Shown: piece after piece, positions 15,019 through 28,110 of the stretch
Numbering within the stretch: position 1 is the first letter of the stretch
How the letters are laid out: every line of letters begins with the position of its first letter
Source: Vespula vulgaris
Taxonomy: Eukaryota > Arthropoda > Insecta > Hymenoptera > Vespidae
Direction of reading: 5' to 3'
Assembly: GCF_905475345.1 (NCBI RefSeq)
Contig: NC_066603.1
Location: 2,543,501 to 2,607,500, forward strand
Length of the DNA stretch: 64,000 bases
Notes under the pieces: model-generated
What the model was told of the DNA's origin: nothing
Database searches by the model: none
The model's input: the letters and a program-made list of their open reading frames with translations, nothing else
Translations under genes and position numbers: made by a program

Positions 15019-15830
15019 ATGTAAGATACAAATATAATTGTAAAGATATTCAAATTAACGATTCAATTTAACGTCCTATGATATTATACAATAATTATTT
15101 AATTTGATCAATCAAAGAGCTCCAATTAAAGTTAGATACTTATTTTTTTATCTCTGTCCCTTTTTCATTTCCTCCTTATTTATTTATTTTTTGTTTATTT
15201 ATTTATTTATTTCCATTTTCGTTTTTATTTTTATTTTTATTTTTTTTTATTGAAAAAGATTCGTTGCAATTATAGATACATTCAATTCTTGCATTCGACG
15301 TTTGACAATTGTAAATCAAAATCAGCTGTTAATAAATGTTGGTCTCTCCGTTCGTTTTCTTTGCACTTTTTTTTTAAATACACTTCTCGTGTTGTATTTT
15401 TCGAAAATAATAAATACATAAACAAAAAAATATATATATATATTCACATAAAAGCGTACAGTGACATACACGATACTATACGAAACATATACGCAATCGC
15501 GCATTGTATCCAACGATTAAAAAATAAAAGGGAAAAAAAAAAGATAAAAAAGAAAAACGTCCCAAAAAAAAAAAAATCTGCGAATCAAATAATATCTCGA
15601 AAAAAGTATATAACAATGTCTGGTTATATAGAGTTATTATTTGATCGTGTTAAAACGGACACGGAATCTTGATGGTGAAGTGAAAAGCTAGCGTTAGAAG
15701 TTAGAACATGGCGTGCTTAGTGTCTCACGAAGCGTTTTTTTTTTTTTAAATTGCTCGATGGCCACGCGACGACGATGTTTAAAACTTTTTTTTAACCTTT
15801 CTCGTAATATCTCTCGTAATATCGAGAGCA

Positions 15831-15869
<39 letters not shown>

Positions 15870-16012
15870 TCTTTCTCTCTCTCTCTCTCTCTTTCAAGCT
15901 GCTATTGCAGTTACGATTCGTTTCTGGTACATTGACAGAGAAAGAGAAAGAAAAAAGGAAGAAAAAGTGGGAGTAAGAGAAAAAGAAAAAGAGAGGAGGT
16001 TGGAGAGGGGGT

Positions 16013-16056
<44 letters not shown>

Positions 16057-17017
16057 GGACAGAAAGAGATAGTGTCAATACTAACATAAGACGAGTTTAT
16101 CATTATCGAACGGATATTCTCGAGAAGGTGGGCGTCCTCGATTGTATCGAAGTTATTCGGTGCAAGGACGAACTACTTTGTATTTCTTTCTTTTTTTTTA
16201 TATATATATATTTTTTATTATTATTATTACTATTATTATTCTTATATTTTATTGGGATTATTATTCGGTATACATTAGCGAAATGAAAGAAACAAATTAT
16301 CGAATAACATTTTGTTTTCTTTGAGAACGAGTATGAATCGTCGATCGAATTAATAAAAATGTATTCATCGACGTTTTACGATATCGAAATTATTTGTTTT
16401 CGATATTATTTCATTCTGAAATTTTTAATGAATTAAACGTCGGATGGATATATTTTAAAGAATGTTTTTTCTTGTTTTTCTATTTTTATTTATATAAATT
16501 CATTTTTAATCATTCGTATTTAATATTCATCGAGTTTTTGGAACGAGTCGATGAGAAGTATAAAAAATATTTAACAAAAGAAACAAATGTATATATTATC
16601 TGTATTTTCATCACGAGACATATCTATTATCTATTTTATCCAATTTGCCAAACTTCAAGCTGTATTTGTAAAATTCATTAATAAATCATATCTAATATCA
16701 ATTGTTCAATGTTTACGTGAAGGTTAATGTTGGAAGAAAAAGAATTACGTTATCTTAATAATCTTTTCATCTCAAAAGTTAATCAAATACCTACTTAAAA
16801 AAAAAAAAAAAAGAAAAAGAACGAAGAGATAGAAAATATAAAGAAAAGAGATTTCGACGTTTACATAACCGAATAAAAAATAACAAGGATATACGAAAAG
16901 AAATCCTTTCGAATCGATAAAAATAAAAAGTAGAAGGGAATAAACAAAAAGAGAGAAAAGATGACCTTGTATCGTGCACCTATGTTGGACACAAAGATCA
17001 AACAAAGATAGCATATA

Positions 17018-17066
<49 letters not shown>

Positions 17067-18484
17067 GTATTTCATTCGTTTCATTTAATTTATAAATCCT
17101 ACAAACATGAATAAACAAATTTACATAAGACGTTGCATAAGAAAAAAAAAAGCAAGAAGAAAATCAAAAAAAAAAAAAAACAAAAACGAAAGGGAAAAGG
17201 TGAGAGAAAAAAGATTAAGAAAAAAAGAAAGCATTATCAACCGGTTGCAACAAGGATTATTGATCGATGAAATCGTACAGAAAAAAAAGAAAAAGAAAAA
17301 GTAAAAAAAAAAAAGAAAATGACGAAGAAAAGGAATCGATCTAGAACGTTTGCATGAAATTAACGAGATGAGCGTAATTAGCATTTTCATACGAAGTCGA
17401 ACATCGGTAGGTGTTACGAATAAAAAAGAAAAGAAAAAAAAAAGAAAAAGAATAATAATTCGAAGGTTGACATAAACTAGATCGCGTAAATGATTTTGAT
17501 CTAATTCGTTTGACATACTCTCTTTCTCTCTCTCTCTATCTCTTTTTATCTCCATCTATCTCGTTCTAATTAATTAATCAAATAAATAAAAAATTAATTG
17601 ACTGATCGATCCAACCAAGCGTGTGTCACCATTCTTTTACCTCTACGTGTGTATGTAACAACGTAAACATTTCTTTTCTTTTCTTTTCTTTTCTTTTTTT
17701 TTCGAAATAATGTCTTACGAAAAAAAAATTGTAAAACACCAGAGGCAATTATTATCAAAGTAACCAATCAAAGAAACTAATCTGAAACTTTTCATCGAGC
17801 TCTTACTATTTCAAAATCGTAACGAGGATATAATTGGAGGGTGCACTTGCATAAATACATTTGCACTTGCACTTGCATAAATACAAAAGAGTGAAGAGAC
17901 AATAAAGCGACTAAAGAAAATCAGAGATGAGTAATTTAGATAATTATTATTCTCGAGGACGTATTTGAAAGAAGAACGGAGAAACGAGGAAAATAGGTAA
18001 AGAACGTTCGACCTTCGTTGTAATTAACCATTATAGTTAATTAAAAAAAAAAAAAAGAGAGAAAAAAAGAAAAGAAAAGAAAAGGAAAAAAAATGAGGAA
18101 TAAAAAAAGAAAATAATAATAATAACAATAAAAAGAATGTTCGCATTTGTCGGCAAAAGAAGAATTTAGATGTTGTCTCTTTCTGCTTTTTCTTTTTTTT
18201 TTGTTCCTTTTTCTTTTCTTTTCTTTTCTTATTTTATTATATTTCATTTCTTGTTTTTTTTTTGTTTTGTTTTTTTTCATCGTAGATTCTTTCTCAGATT
18301 TTTCGTTACCGTGAAAAGATAAAAGTCGATTTCACTTGCGTGTGCAAAGAGTTTCCTATGGTGTGCCAATAAGTAAATATTTAAACCTGGTTGCATTTAT
18401 TTATTTCTTTTTTTTTTTTTACTCGATTTTTATCCTTCTCTCTTTCTCTCTTTCTCTGTCTCTCTCCCACTCTCTGTCTCTTTG

Positions 18485-18492
<8 letters not shown>

Positions 18493-18547
<55 letters not shown>
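18493..18547. repeat. (CT)n microsatellite
   Basis: A 55-base CT run, flanked by imperfect CT-rich DNA from 18430. Confidence 0.9.
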
Positions 18548-18551
<4 letters not shown>

Positions 18552-19183
18552 CTCTTTCTCGACCTCGCTGAATGAACCACGCAATGTGTTTGGTCTCGTG
18601 TCGAAACGTTTTAAAAACGGATAATCTTACTTAATCCTAATGATTCAGGTTTAATTAAAACCGGACTCTAAAGAAATGATAGTACTCTTATTAACTCGGT
18701 ATAATTACACGAGTGAAGTTACACGCGTGAATTATATAGATCTTGATGGATCTTTTCGAACGATAAATAGAAAATAGTTTTTAATGAAAAGATTTTTAAG
18801 TCGACAAGATATAATTTTTTTTTCCCTTTTTTTCTTTAAATGTACAACTATTCGAAAATATTTTCGTATGTAAAAATTATATTTTGTTTATGCAAAAGGG
18901 TACGCGATAATAATTCATATAAATTGTCGAATTTAAGTATCACAACGTATTATGCATAAGAAAATATCTAAAACTTTAGAAATTTACTGATCACAAAATT
19001 ATCTATCATATATATTTACGCGTATATTAAAATATGCAATAATTTATAAATCGTTGAATTTAAAATTTATTATACTTAAGTGTATAAAAAATACAATAAT
19101 ATATTAATTATTATCAAACTAAGAGATTATAATATTGTATATATAAAAGCATGTAATAGACAATTTGTGAGTTGTCAAACTAA

Positions 19184-19223
<40 letters not shown>

Positions 19224-21912
19224 ATAAAAATATTTAACAATATATCAATTGTCAATTATAAGAATTATTTATATAAAAATAATATGCAAAAATTAATTAA
19301 TAGATTGAAAATAAATATTCTTTATTTTTCTTTTTTTTTTTTTTTAACTAACGTAACTTCGACAAGATCCTGATAATTGTTGATGCAGTGCAATTTAAAA
19401 GTGAATATATTTATAGAGCCACCCGTTATATATTGTTAGCCAGGAGCAAACAACTGGCTTCACGACTAGGCGTGGTCCCCCTGGCAACCTGCGAGCTCCT
19501 TTATTTCTTTCTATTATATTTCTTTCTTTCTTTTTTCTTTCTTTCTTTCTTTCTATCTTTCTTTTCTATCATTGTCTCTTTCTATTTCTTCCATCTCTTT
19601 CTATATTTCCTAGAACGTAGGTAAGTAAGTACTACATAATTCTATCTCTTTAGCTAGCTAATGATAAGTTGCTATCTTGCTAATGATATCGAACAATTCT
19701 TACATTGTAATACGATAGGATAGCATTCGAATATATTTAAAAAAAAAAAAAGAAGTGTAATTTTTACGAGAATACGAGAGAATTAAAAAGTTAAGAAACT
19801 TAAAAACATTTTTTTTTTTTATAAAAGTAATATAATTTTGCTCCGTTTTCTAGAAACAAATTATAACTATTGTTGATAATAAAAAATATATATATATGTA
19901 TGTATGTGTGTGTGTGTGAGTGCATGGTACAACTTATATTAATAAAATCGATACTATTTAAAAATATTACTGTAACTATTTACTAATTTAATATAATTTG
20001 ATAATGCAGAAATTTTGTTTGGTATACCATGTGCATTAATTTGCAAAACTTTTTCATTTTGATATTTTATATATATATATATATATTTAAAAATTATAAA
20101 TGAATAATATCTTATTATAGATATAACTCATTATATATTAAACTATATAAAAATGTTTACAGTATGTAGATTTTAAATAATTATAACATCAATAAAATCA
20201 AATTAAAAATAACGTATAAAAGTATATAAAAATTATATAAACTATACTTGTAATATAATTAATATACATATATTATCATACAAATAATAATTATTAATAA
20301 TTATCATTACATATATACACACATATATTTATATAGTAAACTTTTAATAATTATTTATCTAATATATTTATATATCAAATTTTTATGTCAAGGATAATAG
20401 ACTGCGACTGAAACATAGTACTACTATAGACGAGGACAATGTTAATTTTCATTTCCTTTTTTTCCTTTTTCACGAAGGCTATCGACCCGAGCGGAACGAA
20501 CAAATTCATGTTATTCGAAAGGAATCGCGTAATTGAAGACGCTCGTGAGCACTTAATTAGCGACAGACTGATTGAAAAAGGGAAAAAGAGAGAAAGAGAG
20601 AACGGTGGAGAGTGGAAGGAAGGAAGTTATTCTTGGTCCACGAGAAACGGAAGTTGTATCGTGTGTCTTGTGTGTTGTTTTATAACACGAAGAGACAAGG
20701 ACAGATAGATATAAAATGACGTAAAAGCAACAAGAAAAGATTCTTCTTGCCTGACCAGTACGAGTACATGACTACTTACGTCACAATACAATAATTACGC
20801 GAATATCTACTGATTTTCATTATTTCTTTTTTTTTCTTTTTTCCTCCTTTTTTTTCTTTATTGTCTTTTCCTTTTTTTCCCTCTCTTATCTTTTCTTTTC
20901 TCTTCTTTTTCTTTTCTTAAATATCTTTAATCGTCGTGTTTTTCATTCCTGATTGGATCGTTCTTCTATATCATCATCGTTTAATTAATTACGTTCGATC
21001 GATCCCAGTTTTTTCATTCGCTTTGCCTTTGCAATTTCGCAGATACATTCAATTTAATTATTACCGTTATTGTTTCTTTTGTAATCGTCGTAAAGTTCGC
21101 TTTCTTTTTTTTTTTTTTAAACATCGTTTAATCGTTTGTATTTTGTGAAAATAATTTATGTTCGTATAACCATTTCTAACTCATCTCTAATATTTATTTC
21201 ACCAGGTCACAAACGCTTTCCCTGTCTCTATTCAATCATAAAGGTTATCGAAACGAGTTCTTCGATATAAAAATGATACTCTTCTAATCTCTCCGTCAAA
21301 CGCACTCAAGTTGTTTCTAGAAGAGCTTTGGAAAGTTTACTTTTTATTCTTATTTTTCTTTTATTTTTTTCTAAACGACTACATCGTTCTCAAACACGAT
21401 TAACTCTTTGGAAACATTTACAACTCGATTGAATTGGTATATTCAATTAAATTTCGATGACGCTTGAAAGATATTAGAAGAAACTAATAGAAATTCTCTG
21501 TCAAAAATTTGTCCTTTTCTTTTCTTTTCTCTTCTTTTGCTTTCTATATTTTCTTTTTTATAAGAAAATAAAATTTATTCTCACTTCATGTCCAAAGATT
21601 AATTGTTTGCTAAATATAATTTTAATTCAAGTACTCGATTTATATTATACACATACATATATATATATATATAATTTGTTTATATACATATATATATGTG
21701 TGTGTGTATATATATTAGAATAACAATGCATTTTTCTTACTCGTCATGAAAAAATTTTTAATTCATTTATTCCACTAAAATTTAAGCTCGATTTTCTAAC
21801 TCGCGTTATTAAAGAAGCATAACAAATATTTTCATAATCGCCGGTAGTATTTAAAAAAAAAAAAAAACAAACAAACAAACAAAAAAGAAAGAAAGAAAAT
21901 TATTATTATCAC

Positions 21913-22003
21913 CTGAGAATTGTGTCCACGCAGAGCCTCGCTCGTTACGAATAGCAACACGAATAGTATTGCTATCGTGCACCACGATGACCTCCGCTCC
22001 ATT
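21913..22003 (-). CDS. Signal-peptide exon of the secreted Ser/Arg-rich protein
   Basis: This minus-strand exon is preceded by a clear acceptor (TTTGTTTGCAG) and starts with one untranslated base, then ATG. It encodes 30 residues, MERRSSWCTIAILFVLLFVT followed by SEALRGHNSQ: a short basic N-terminus, a hydrophobic core of about 12 residues and a plausible signal peptidase site near TSEA. It ends at CAG then GTGATA, a usable donor, in phase 0. An acceptor immediately before the ATG means at least one upstream 5'-UTR exon. The only strong coding exon further along this strand with a phase-0 acceptor is 183-1638, so I assign both to one gene. An additional exon in the 20-kb gap cannot be excluded. 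Confidence is high that this is a real translation-start exon and moderate for the partner assignment. Confidence 0.78.
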
Positions 22004-22799
22004 CTGCAAACAAAATATAAACAAAGCATGAGCAAGATAAATTAGAACTTTTTTTTTTTATAAATATACTTCGATATAATTAAATATTTTTATCGTGGTC
22101 TTTGCAATTGTTTTAATGATGCACTAATATAATAAATATGTGCACGAAGATATATATGATTCTCGATTTTTTATCCAACAACAATTACAAAATTACAAAT
22201 AAGATTCAATCGATAAAAATTCTCGACTGTATAAACAATGAATCGAAATTACGTCTATCATTCTATATAAATATAATATTCACATACTTTTTAATACATA
22301 TATATATATATATATACATGTGTGTGCGTGTGTGTGTATGTACGATTTAATATAATTTCTTTCCATTTAATTTATTTATCTCAATTATTTTCCATTGATC
22401 CTTTTTTTTCTGTTTTCATTTTTTAATTTTTCAAGCAACAAAATCATCAGAAAAAAAAATCGTTTCGAAATATTCAATTCGAACGCGTAGGTATTTACTT
22501 ACTTTAGTTAGGTTTCAATGAATATCTATAGATATCGAATAATTAAAAATTTTATCACCGATTTTTCAGATATACGATATCTTTGCGTCATCACTTTCAC
22601 CCATGATATTCCATAAAACTTCTTTCAACATATATTTCTCAATATTCCAAATTTTTCTAACGGATGATTCTAAACAATTTATTATCACGAATATTAAACG
22701 AATTAGAAAGGATGTATATGTTTTAAATAGTACACGCGGTATATATATTACTATTTCCTTAACGTATGCACATACAGACGAAACTCGGGCATTGGCTGA

Positions 22800-22841
22800 T
22801 TCGTTCGTTCGTTCGTTCGTTCGTTCGTTCGTTCGTTCGTT
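22800..22841. repeat. (TTCG)n tetranucleotide run
   Basis: About ten TTCG units, unusual here for containing a CpG in every unit. Confidence 0.9.
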
Positions 22842-23295
22842 GAAATTTACTTTTACTCTTAGACTGCTCTTATAACACGGCCTCTCGCTAAAATAACCAC
22901 CTAGAAAACTTCTCTATGACACGGGAAACGATTAGATTCTAAAACACGTAGATACCACGAATTAGAAAATCTAAACTGAATTATAAATTCTATAACACGA
23001 ATTATAAAATCTAATAACGACTCGTATTATAAGATCTAAGAATAAAGTCGAATTAATAAAAAAAAAAAAAAAAGAAAGAAAAAAGAAAAAAGAAAGAAAG
23101 AAGAAAGAAAAGGACTAAGTCGAATTAGAGAATTATTAGTGTGTGTGAAACGAGAAGATTAGATCGATATGAGGATCGTTAAGGTAACTTCGTCTAAGCT
23201 CGATTATAACGTTTGATAATATTAAATATAAAATTCATTGAAAATTTAAGGAAAGAAATAGAGAGAGAGAGAGATAATGAAAAAAATATATATAT

Positions 23296-23301
<6 letters not shown>

Positions 23302-23329
<28 letters not shown>

Positions 23330-23525
23330 TGTATGTATGTATGTATGTATGTATGTATGTATGTATGTATGTATGTATGTATGTATGTATGTATGTATGT
23401 ATGTATGTATGTATGTATGTATGTATGTATGTATGTATGTATGTATGTATGTATGTATGTATGTATGTATGTATGTATGTATGTATGTATGTATGTATGT
23501 ATGTATGTATGTATGTATGTATGTA
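23302..23525. repeat. Long perfect (ATGT)n microsatellite, ~56 copies
   Basis: About 224 bases of uninterrupted ATGT. It gives open frames on both strands coding MYVC or HTYI repeats, none of which is a gene. Confidence 0.95.
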
Positions 23526-23790
23526 GAACGTCACTAACGAGCATATTTCAATTCAGGAAGAAATCAATCTTACGTAAGTTCGTTATCGAGAATAACACGT
23601 AATATCATAGCAAAATACACATTGGCAGCTTATTTATTTAATTATATATTTACTTATTTATTATAAAAATGATTCGACGATGATATATAAGAAATTATAC
23701 AAAAATGTATTATTCAAAAAGTTAATTAGAAACTTCATAAATTCGACAGATAATATCACAATACCACGTATTTCATTCGCTTCTTCATTT

Positions 23791-23792
23791 TT

Positions 23793-23831
<39 letters not shown>

Positions 23832-23832
23832 T
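23791..23832. repeat. (TTTA)n microsatellite
   Basis: About ten TTTA units. Confidence 0.9.
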
Positions 23833-24185
23833 ATTACCAGAACGATCTTACAATAATACGATTAAAAAAACAAAAGCAACAAAAACAAAACGAAACGAAA
23901 CAAAACTTACGAAAGAAATCGTATCAATTTATTATTAAAAAAATTTATCGAAAAAAAAAAAAAAAAGAAGAAAGGAAAAAAGGAAGAAACAATTGTTTCG
24001 TTTGAAAATAAAAAGAAGAAAAAATAAATTAGTTTCAATATTGCAAAGGAACATTAACCGATGTAACAGAAACGTCGTAATATATTATTCAGTTTACCTT
24101 GAAAGAAGATCATCGTGGAAAAGGAGAGCTCGTATTTTATGCGATAGAATTCGTGACGAGTTCGTTACTCTCTTCTTTCTCAGTA

Positions 24186-24186
<1 letters not shown>

Positions 24187-24246
<60 letters not shown>
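24187..24246. repeat. (CT)n microsatellite
   Basis: About 60 bases with one TTT interruption. Confidence 0.9.
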
Positions 24247-24256
<10 letters not shown>

Positions 24257-24416
24257 TTGTGGATCGCATACAAATCGCGGATCACGCGAGGAGTTAAGAA
24301 AAGGAAGATCAAGATCACACAACCACGCGAAGATCGACGACCGTACTCGAATCACCGTTAGGCTCGATCGCGTTCTATATACAGAAACAGTAAGATAGAA
24401 AAAGAGAGTGAGAGAA

Positions 24417-24451
<35 letters not shown>

Positions 24452-24974
24452 TCCTTCGTATATGTTCGATAACTTCATTCAAGATTCTACCTACGCGTGT
24501 GACGTATTTTATTCTTTAAAAGGAAAATACTATAAATTACATATAATATATATATATATTATTTATTATTATATATTATATTATAGATTTTATTTTATAT
24601 GTTATATATTATATTATTAGAATGACGATTATACGATAATTACAATAATAATTATAAAATAACGAAAAGAGAAATTTTATTTAAGATTTGATTATTTAAT
24701 TGTAATGAACGTTGATATAGGTAATATGATATTGAATATATTTATCTACTTGAGATAAATATCTTTCATATGTATTTTATTCATATTTCATAATTATTTT
24801 ATATTAACATTTTAATATTCAACTTGAAATAAAATTTGTAATACTTATTTTTTCAATAAATATTTAACAAAATTATTATATAATTGTTATTGATAATATA
24901 TTAATATAGCAACATTTAATTTCTTTCTATCATTTTGATTCTTATATCCTACAAAGATATTTAACGATTATTTA

Positions 24975-25014
<40 letters not shown>

Positions 25015-25379
25015 TATAGATATAAAATTGAAGATATTTCTTTCTCGTTGAAAATATTTTCGATTAATTTCATAAAATGCGAGTTCCATTTTTCTTTTTC
25101 TTTTAGTTTTTTCTTTTTTCTAATATTGTTAAAGATAGAATGTGTGAAAAATAAAATGAAAATCACTGAAGAAGATGATGACGAATAATAAGATCGTTTT
25201 GATAAGAAACGTGCGAACTAAAACTATTAAAAGACAATCGCGGATTCACCGAAGCAAAACATCAAGGACGAATGTTAGATCTTTGCAAAGAGGTATTAAA
25301 TGAACGAGCGAAACGACGACGTTATAATATCGGACCCGCTTTCTATCGTAAAGATATGTTATTACAAGGAACAAAGAAA

Positions 25380-26285
25380 TCGGACATAAGACAATGCAGT
25401 TTCTCTATTTTGTACCAATTTAAAAAAATAAATAAAGAGAAAATCATTAAAAAAAGAGAGAGAGAATAGAAAAGAAATGTAAAAGCAAAAGAAAAAAATA
25501 TGTAATTTTACAAAACATCATGATCTCAAGTAACATCTGCAAGTAAACTATCGTCGATTATTAATCATCGAACATAACAGAATCCAGTTTCTTTATTTTC
25601 TAATTTTTATCGAATTTTATTCGATGATAATGTTTAAACAAATATTTATATATTAAATTGTACATTAAAATTTATTCGAAATTATTTTGAAATTGTAAAT
25701 TCAATTAAATTTATATATTGTATTTAAAAATATGTAAAAACAGATAAAAAAAGAAGAAAATTAAGGATCTATACAAAAAAAAATCGTGTAAAAAAGAATT
25801 TTAATCACTTCTCTAAGAAAATTATTCTAAGAAGAAAAAAAATTTTGAAAATAAATAAAAAAAGAAAGAGGATTATGATCCATACGAAATTTTATAATAG
25901 AAGTGATTCAAAAAAAAAAAGAAAGAAAGAAAGAAAGAAAGAAAAACAAAGAAGAAGAAGAAGAAGAAGAAAAGGAAGGATCTATAAAAGATCTGATAGA
26001 AAATCTTGATCTCGAGTAACTTGTAAAAATAAACATCGACAAATACAAGATACATAAGATAATGTAATTTCTCTTGTGCGTAGCAATTTATGTCAAAAAG
26101 AAGAAAAAAAAATTAACAAAAAATGTAACGGAAACGATTCAAAAAAAAACAGAGAGAGAGAGAGAGAGAAAAGAAAAGTACGAGGAAAAGGATCTATAAG
26201 AGATATGATGGAAAATCTTGATCGCGAATAACTTCTACAAATAAACAAGATATATAAGATAATGCAATTTCTCTTATTTGTGGTC

Positions 26286-26323
<38 letters not shown>

Positions 26324-26700
26324 ATGTATATAATAGAAATTCTTAAAAAAAAAATCAATACTCGTATCTAACGGCATTAACAAAGAATGAAAAAAAAAAG
26401 AAAAAAGAAGATCCCGATAAAGATGAACAAAAAAAACATAAAAATGTTATTATGAAATGTATTATAAAAAATAATATTCTATTAACATTCTATTAATATA
26501 CATACGAAACGTAAGATGGTTTGTTTATTCGACAAAGATAAATGCGGGTGAACGCTAACGAAAAAAAAAAAAAAGAAGAAGAAAAAGATTCTGGAAAAAG
26601 AAAATAGAAAATGAATGAAAGAAAATCACGATGTCAAGTAAAATCTGAGCCAAGTAAAGTTCGAGCAACTTAACTGAAATCACGCTCGAGCGAGATCGCA
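25380..26700. repeat. Diverged ~212-bp repeat family, three to five copies
   Basis: The clearest pair starts at 25978 and 26190: GGATCTATAA-AGAT-TGAT, then GAAAATCTTGATC-CGA-TAACTT, then ATAAGATAATG-AATTTCTCTT. Weaker copies are at 25385 (ATAAGACAATGCAGTTTCTC), 25528 and about 26610. Poly-purine linkers separate them. Confidence 0.7.
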
Positions 26701-27043
26701 GGCGAATCGAAAGTAAATTCTTTTCGAGTTGTCCGTGGAGCATATCGGTGGTCGATCGTTGAAACGAACACTCTACGCTCGAATCCGATCTATCGAACTA
26801 TGTAAGTAAGTAAATAAGTAAGTAAATAAGTAGTTGAGTGAGAACAACTAAGTATGATCGAATGAAACGATCCTAAATTAAATTAATTATTGTTTCGAAG
26901 ATCAAACGAAGTTAATCGAGTTGGTAAATAGTATTCAAGAGTTACAAGAGATCTATAATCTAGATCATTGATTTAAATGATATTATATTATATTTAAAAT
27001 TGGACTTGATCTATCACGAATTTAATCGAATGATTTTTCTTTC

Positions 27044-27090
<47 letters not shown>

Positions 27091-27579
27091 TATAAATTAT
27101 TAGAAAATGTTTGAAAAATATTTCACGAATAAATAAACAATTTTATATATCAAAAATTATATATATATATATATATATAAAATTCATACAAAAGAAATAT
27201 AAAAATATTATATGTAATCAATAGAAAAAATACACACACACACACACACATGTATAAATAAAACTAATATGATTTAATCTTTCCACGAACTATAAAACAA
27301 GTTTTCTATTCCTGAATCTAAATCATAAGACCAACGATTAGACGGATAGGACTTAAACGCTTATGCAATAAACGATAAACGGTATACCGAATGGAAATTC
27401 AGTTATACTACTTATATCTGACGGCATATTAACAAAGAATGAAGAAAAAAAAATAAAAAGAAAAAGGAAGAAGAAGAAGAAGACAAAAAAAAAAGAAAGA
27501 CTCCGATAAAGATGAACAAGCGGAAGAGAAAAATTTTCAATCATTTTCCTTATTATTCCGCTCGAGTTTTATTTACGTA

Positions 27580-27656
27580 AGAAAGAGAAAGAGAAAGAGA
27601 AAGAGAAAGAGAGTGAAAGAGAAAGAGAAAGAGAAAGAGAAAGAGAAAGAGAAAGA
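27580..27656. repeat. (GAAAGA)n hexamer run
   Basis: About twelve hexamer units with one GTGAAA variant. All-purine on the plus strand. Confidence 0.9.
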
Positions 27657-28036
27657 TACGAACACAAACGCGGACACAAACACGAAGAGAACATCTGGCG
27701 GTTCGTGAAAGTGGTCTGAGAGATTGCCGACAAGGAACGGTCAGTTAATTTCGTACCCGTTCGGTCTTAATATTTCTCTCGATTACGTTCACTCACGGTA
27801 GAGTTCAAAACTCGTTACCGGAAATACATAATAAAAAGAAAATGAAAGAGACAAGGAAAAAGAAAATGAAGAAGAAATAAAAAAATCAAGATAAAAGAAA
27901 GAAAAACAAAAAACAAAAAAAGAAATGAAAGAGAAAGAAGGTAACGAAATTATATTACATCGGGAAAGATAAAAGGAAAAAATCTACGCGTCGCATTTTT
28001 TACTTTGAATTATAGAGAGCACTCAAAAGGACTCAC

Positions 28037-28110
28037 CTTGCAGCTTCTCAGTACTTCCGTCCGATCCAATGTTTCATTTCAGTTAATACGAACAAGTGTT
28101 TTCACTGATT
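28037..28110 (-). other. Probable 5'-UTR exon of the secreted Ser/Arg-rich gene
   Basis: On the minus strand, CTGCAAG is followed by GTGAGTCC, a near-consensus donor, preceded by ordinary non-repetitive sequence and an initiator-like ATCAGTG near 28105. The signal-peptide exon at 22 kb has an acceptor just before its ATG and therefore needs an upstream non-coding exon; this is the best donor seen on that strand in the next 6 kb. The upper boundary is a guess from the initiator-like motif. RNA evidence was not available, so this is inference. Confidence 0.4.

Larger units (their letters stand above)
1639..21912 (-). other. Large intron of the secreted-protein gene; repeats only
   Basis: About 20 kb between the two coding exons. 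I see no convincing coding exon. It is AT-rich DNA with dense simple repeats: (CA)n at 4152, (GA)n at 4586, 10831, 11811 and 16014, (GACC/GATC)n at 6737, (TA)n at 10562 and 17020, (TAA)n at 11251, (CG)n(TG)n at 14310 and (CT)n at 14974 and 18493. Open frames here code for runs such as SLSLS, ERERE or YIYIY and are repeat artefacts. A small inverted-repeat element (2597-2780) and paired palindromes (5171-5213) are listed separately. Confidence 0.55.
22004..28036 (-). other. Putative 5'-UTR intron with diverged tandem repeats
   Basis: No coding exon is supported. It holds a (TTCG)n run at 22800, the long (ATGT)n array at 23302, (TTTA)n at 23791, (CT)n at 24187, (TAA)n at 24978, a diverged repeat family at 25380-26700, and a GAAAGA hexamer run at 27580. 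Confidence 0.4.

Noticed and set aside
23194..23602. Several long overlapping ORFs on both strands (HTYI and MYVC repeats)
   Set aside because: Translations of the (ATGT)n microsatellite; no borders or unique sequence.
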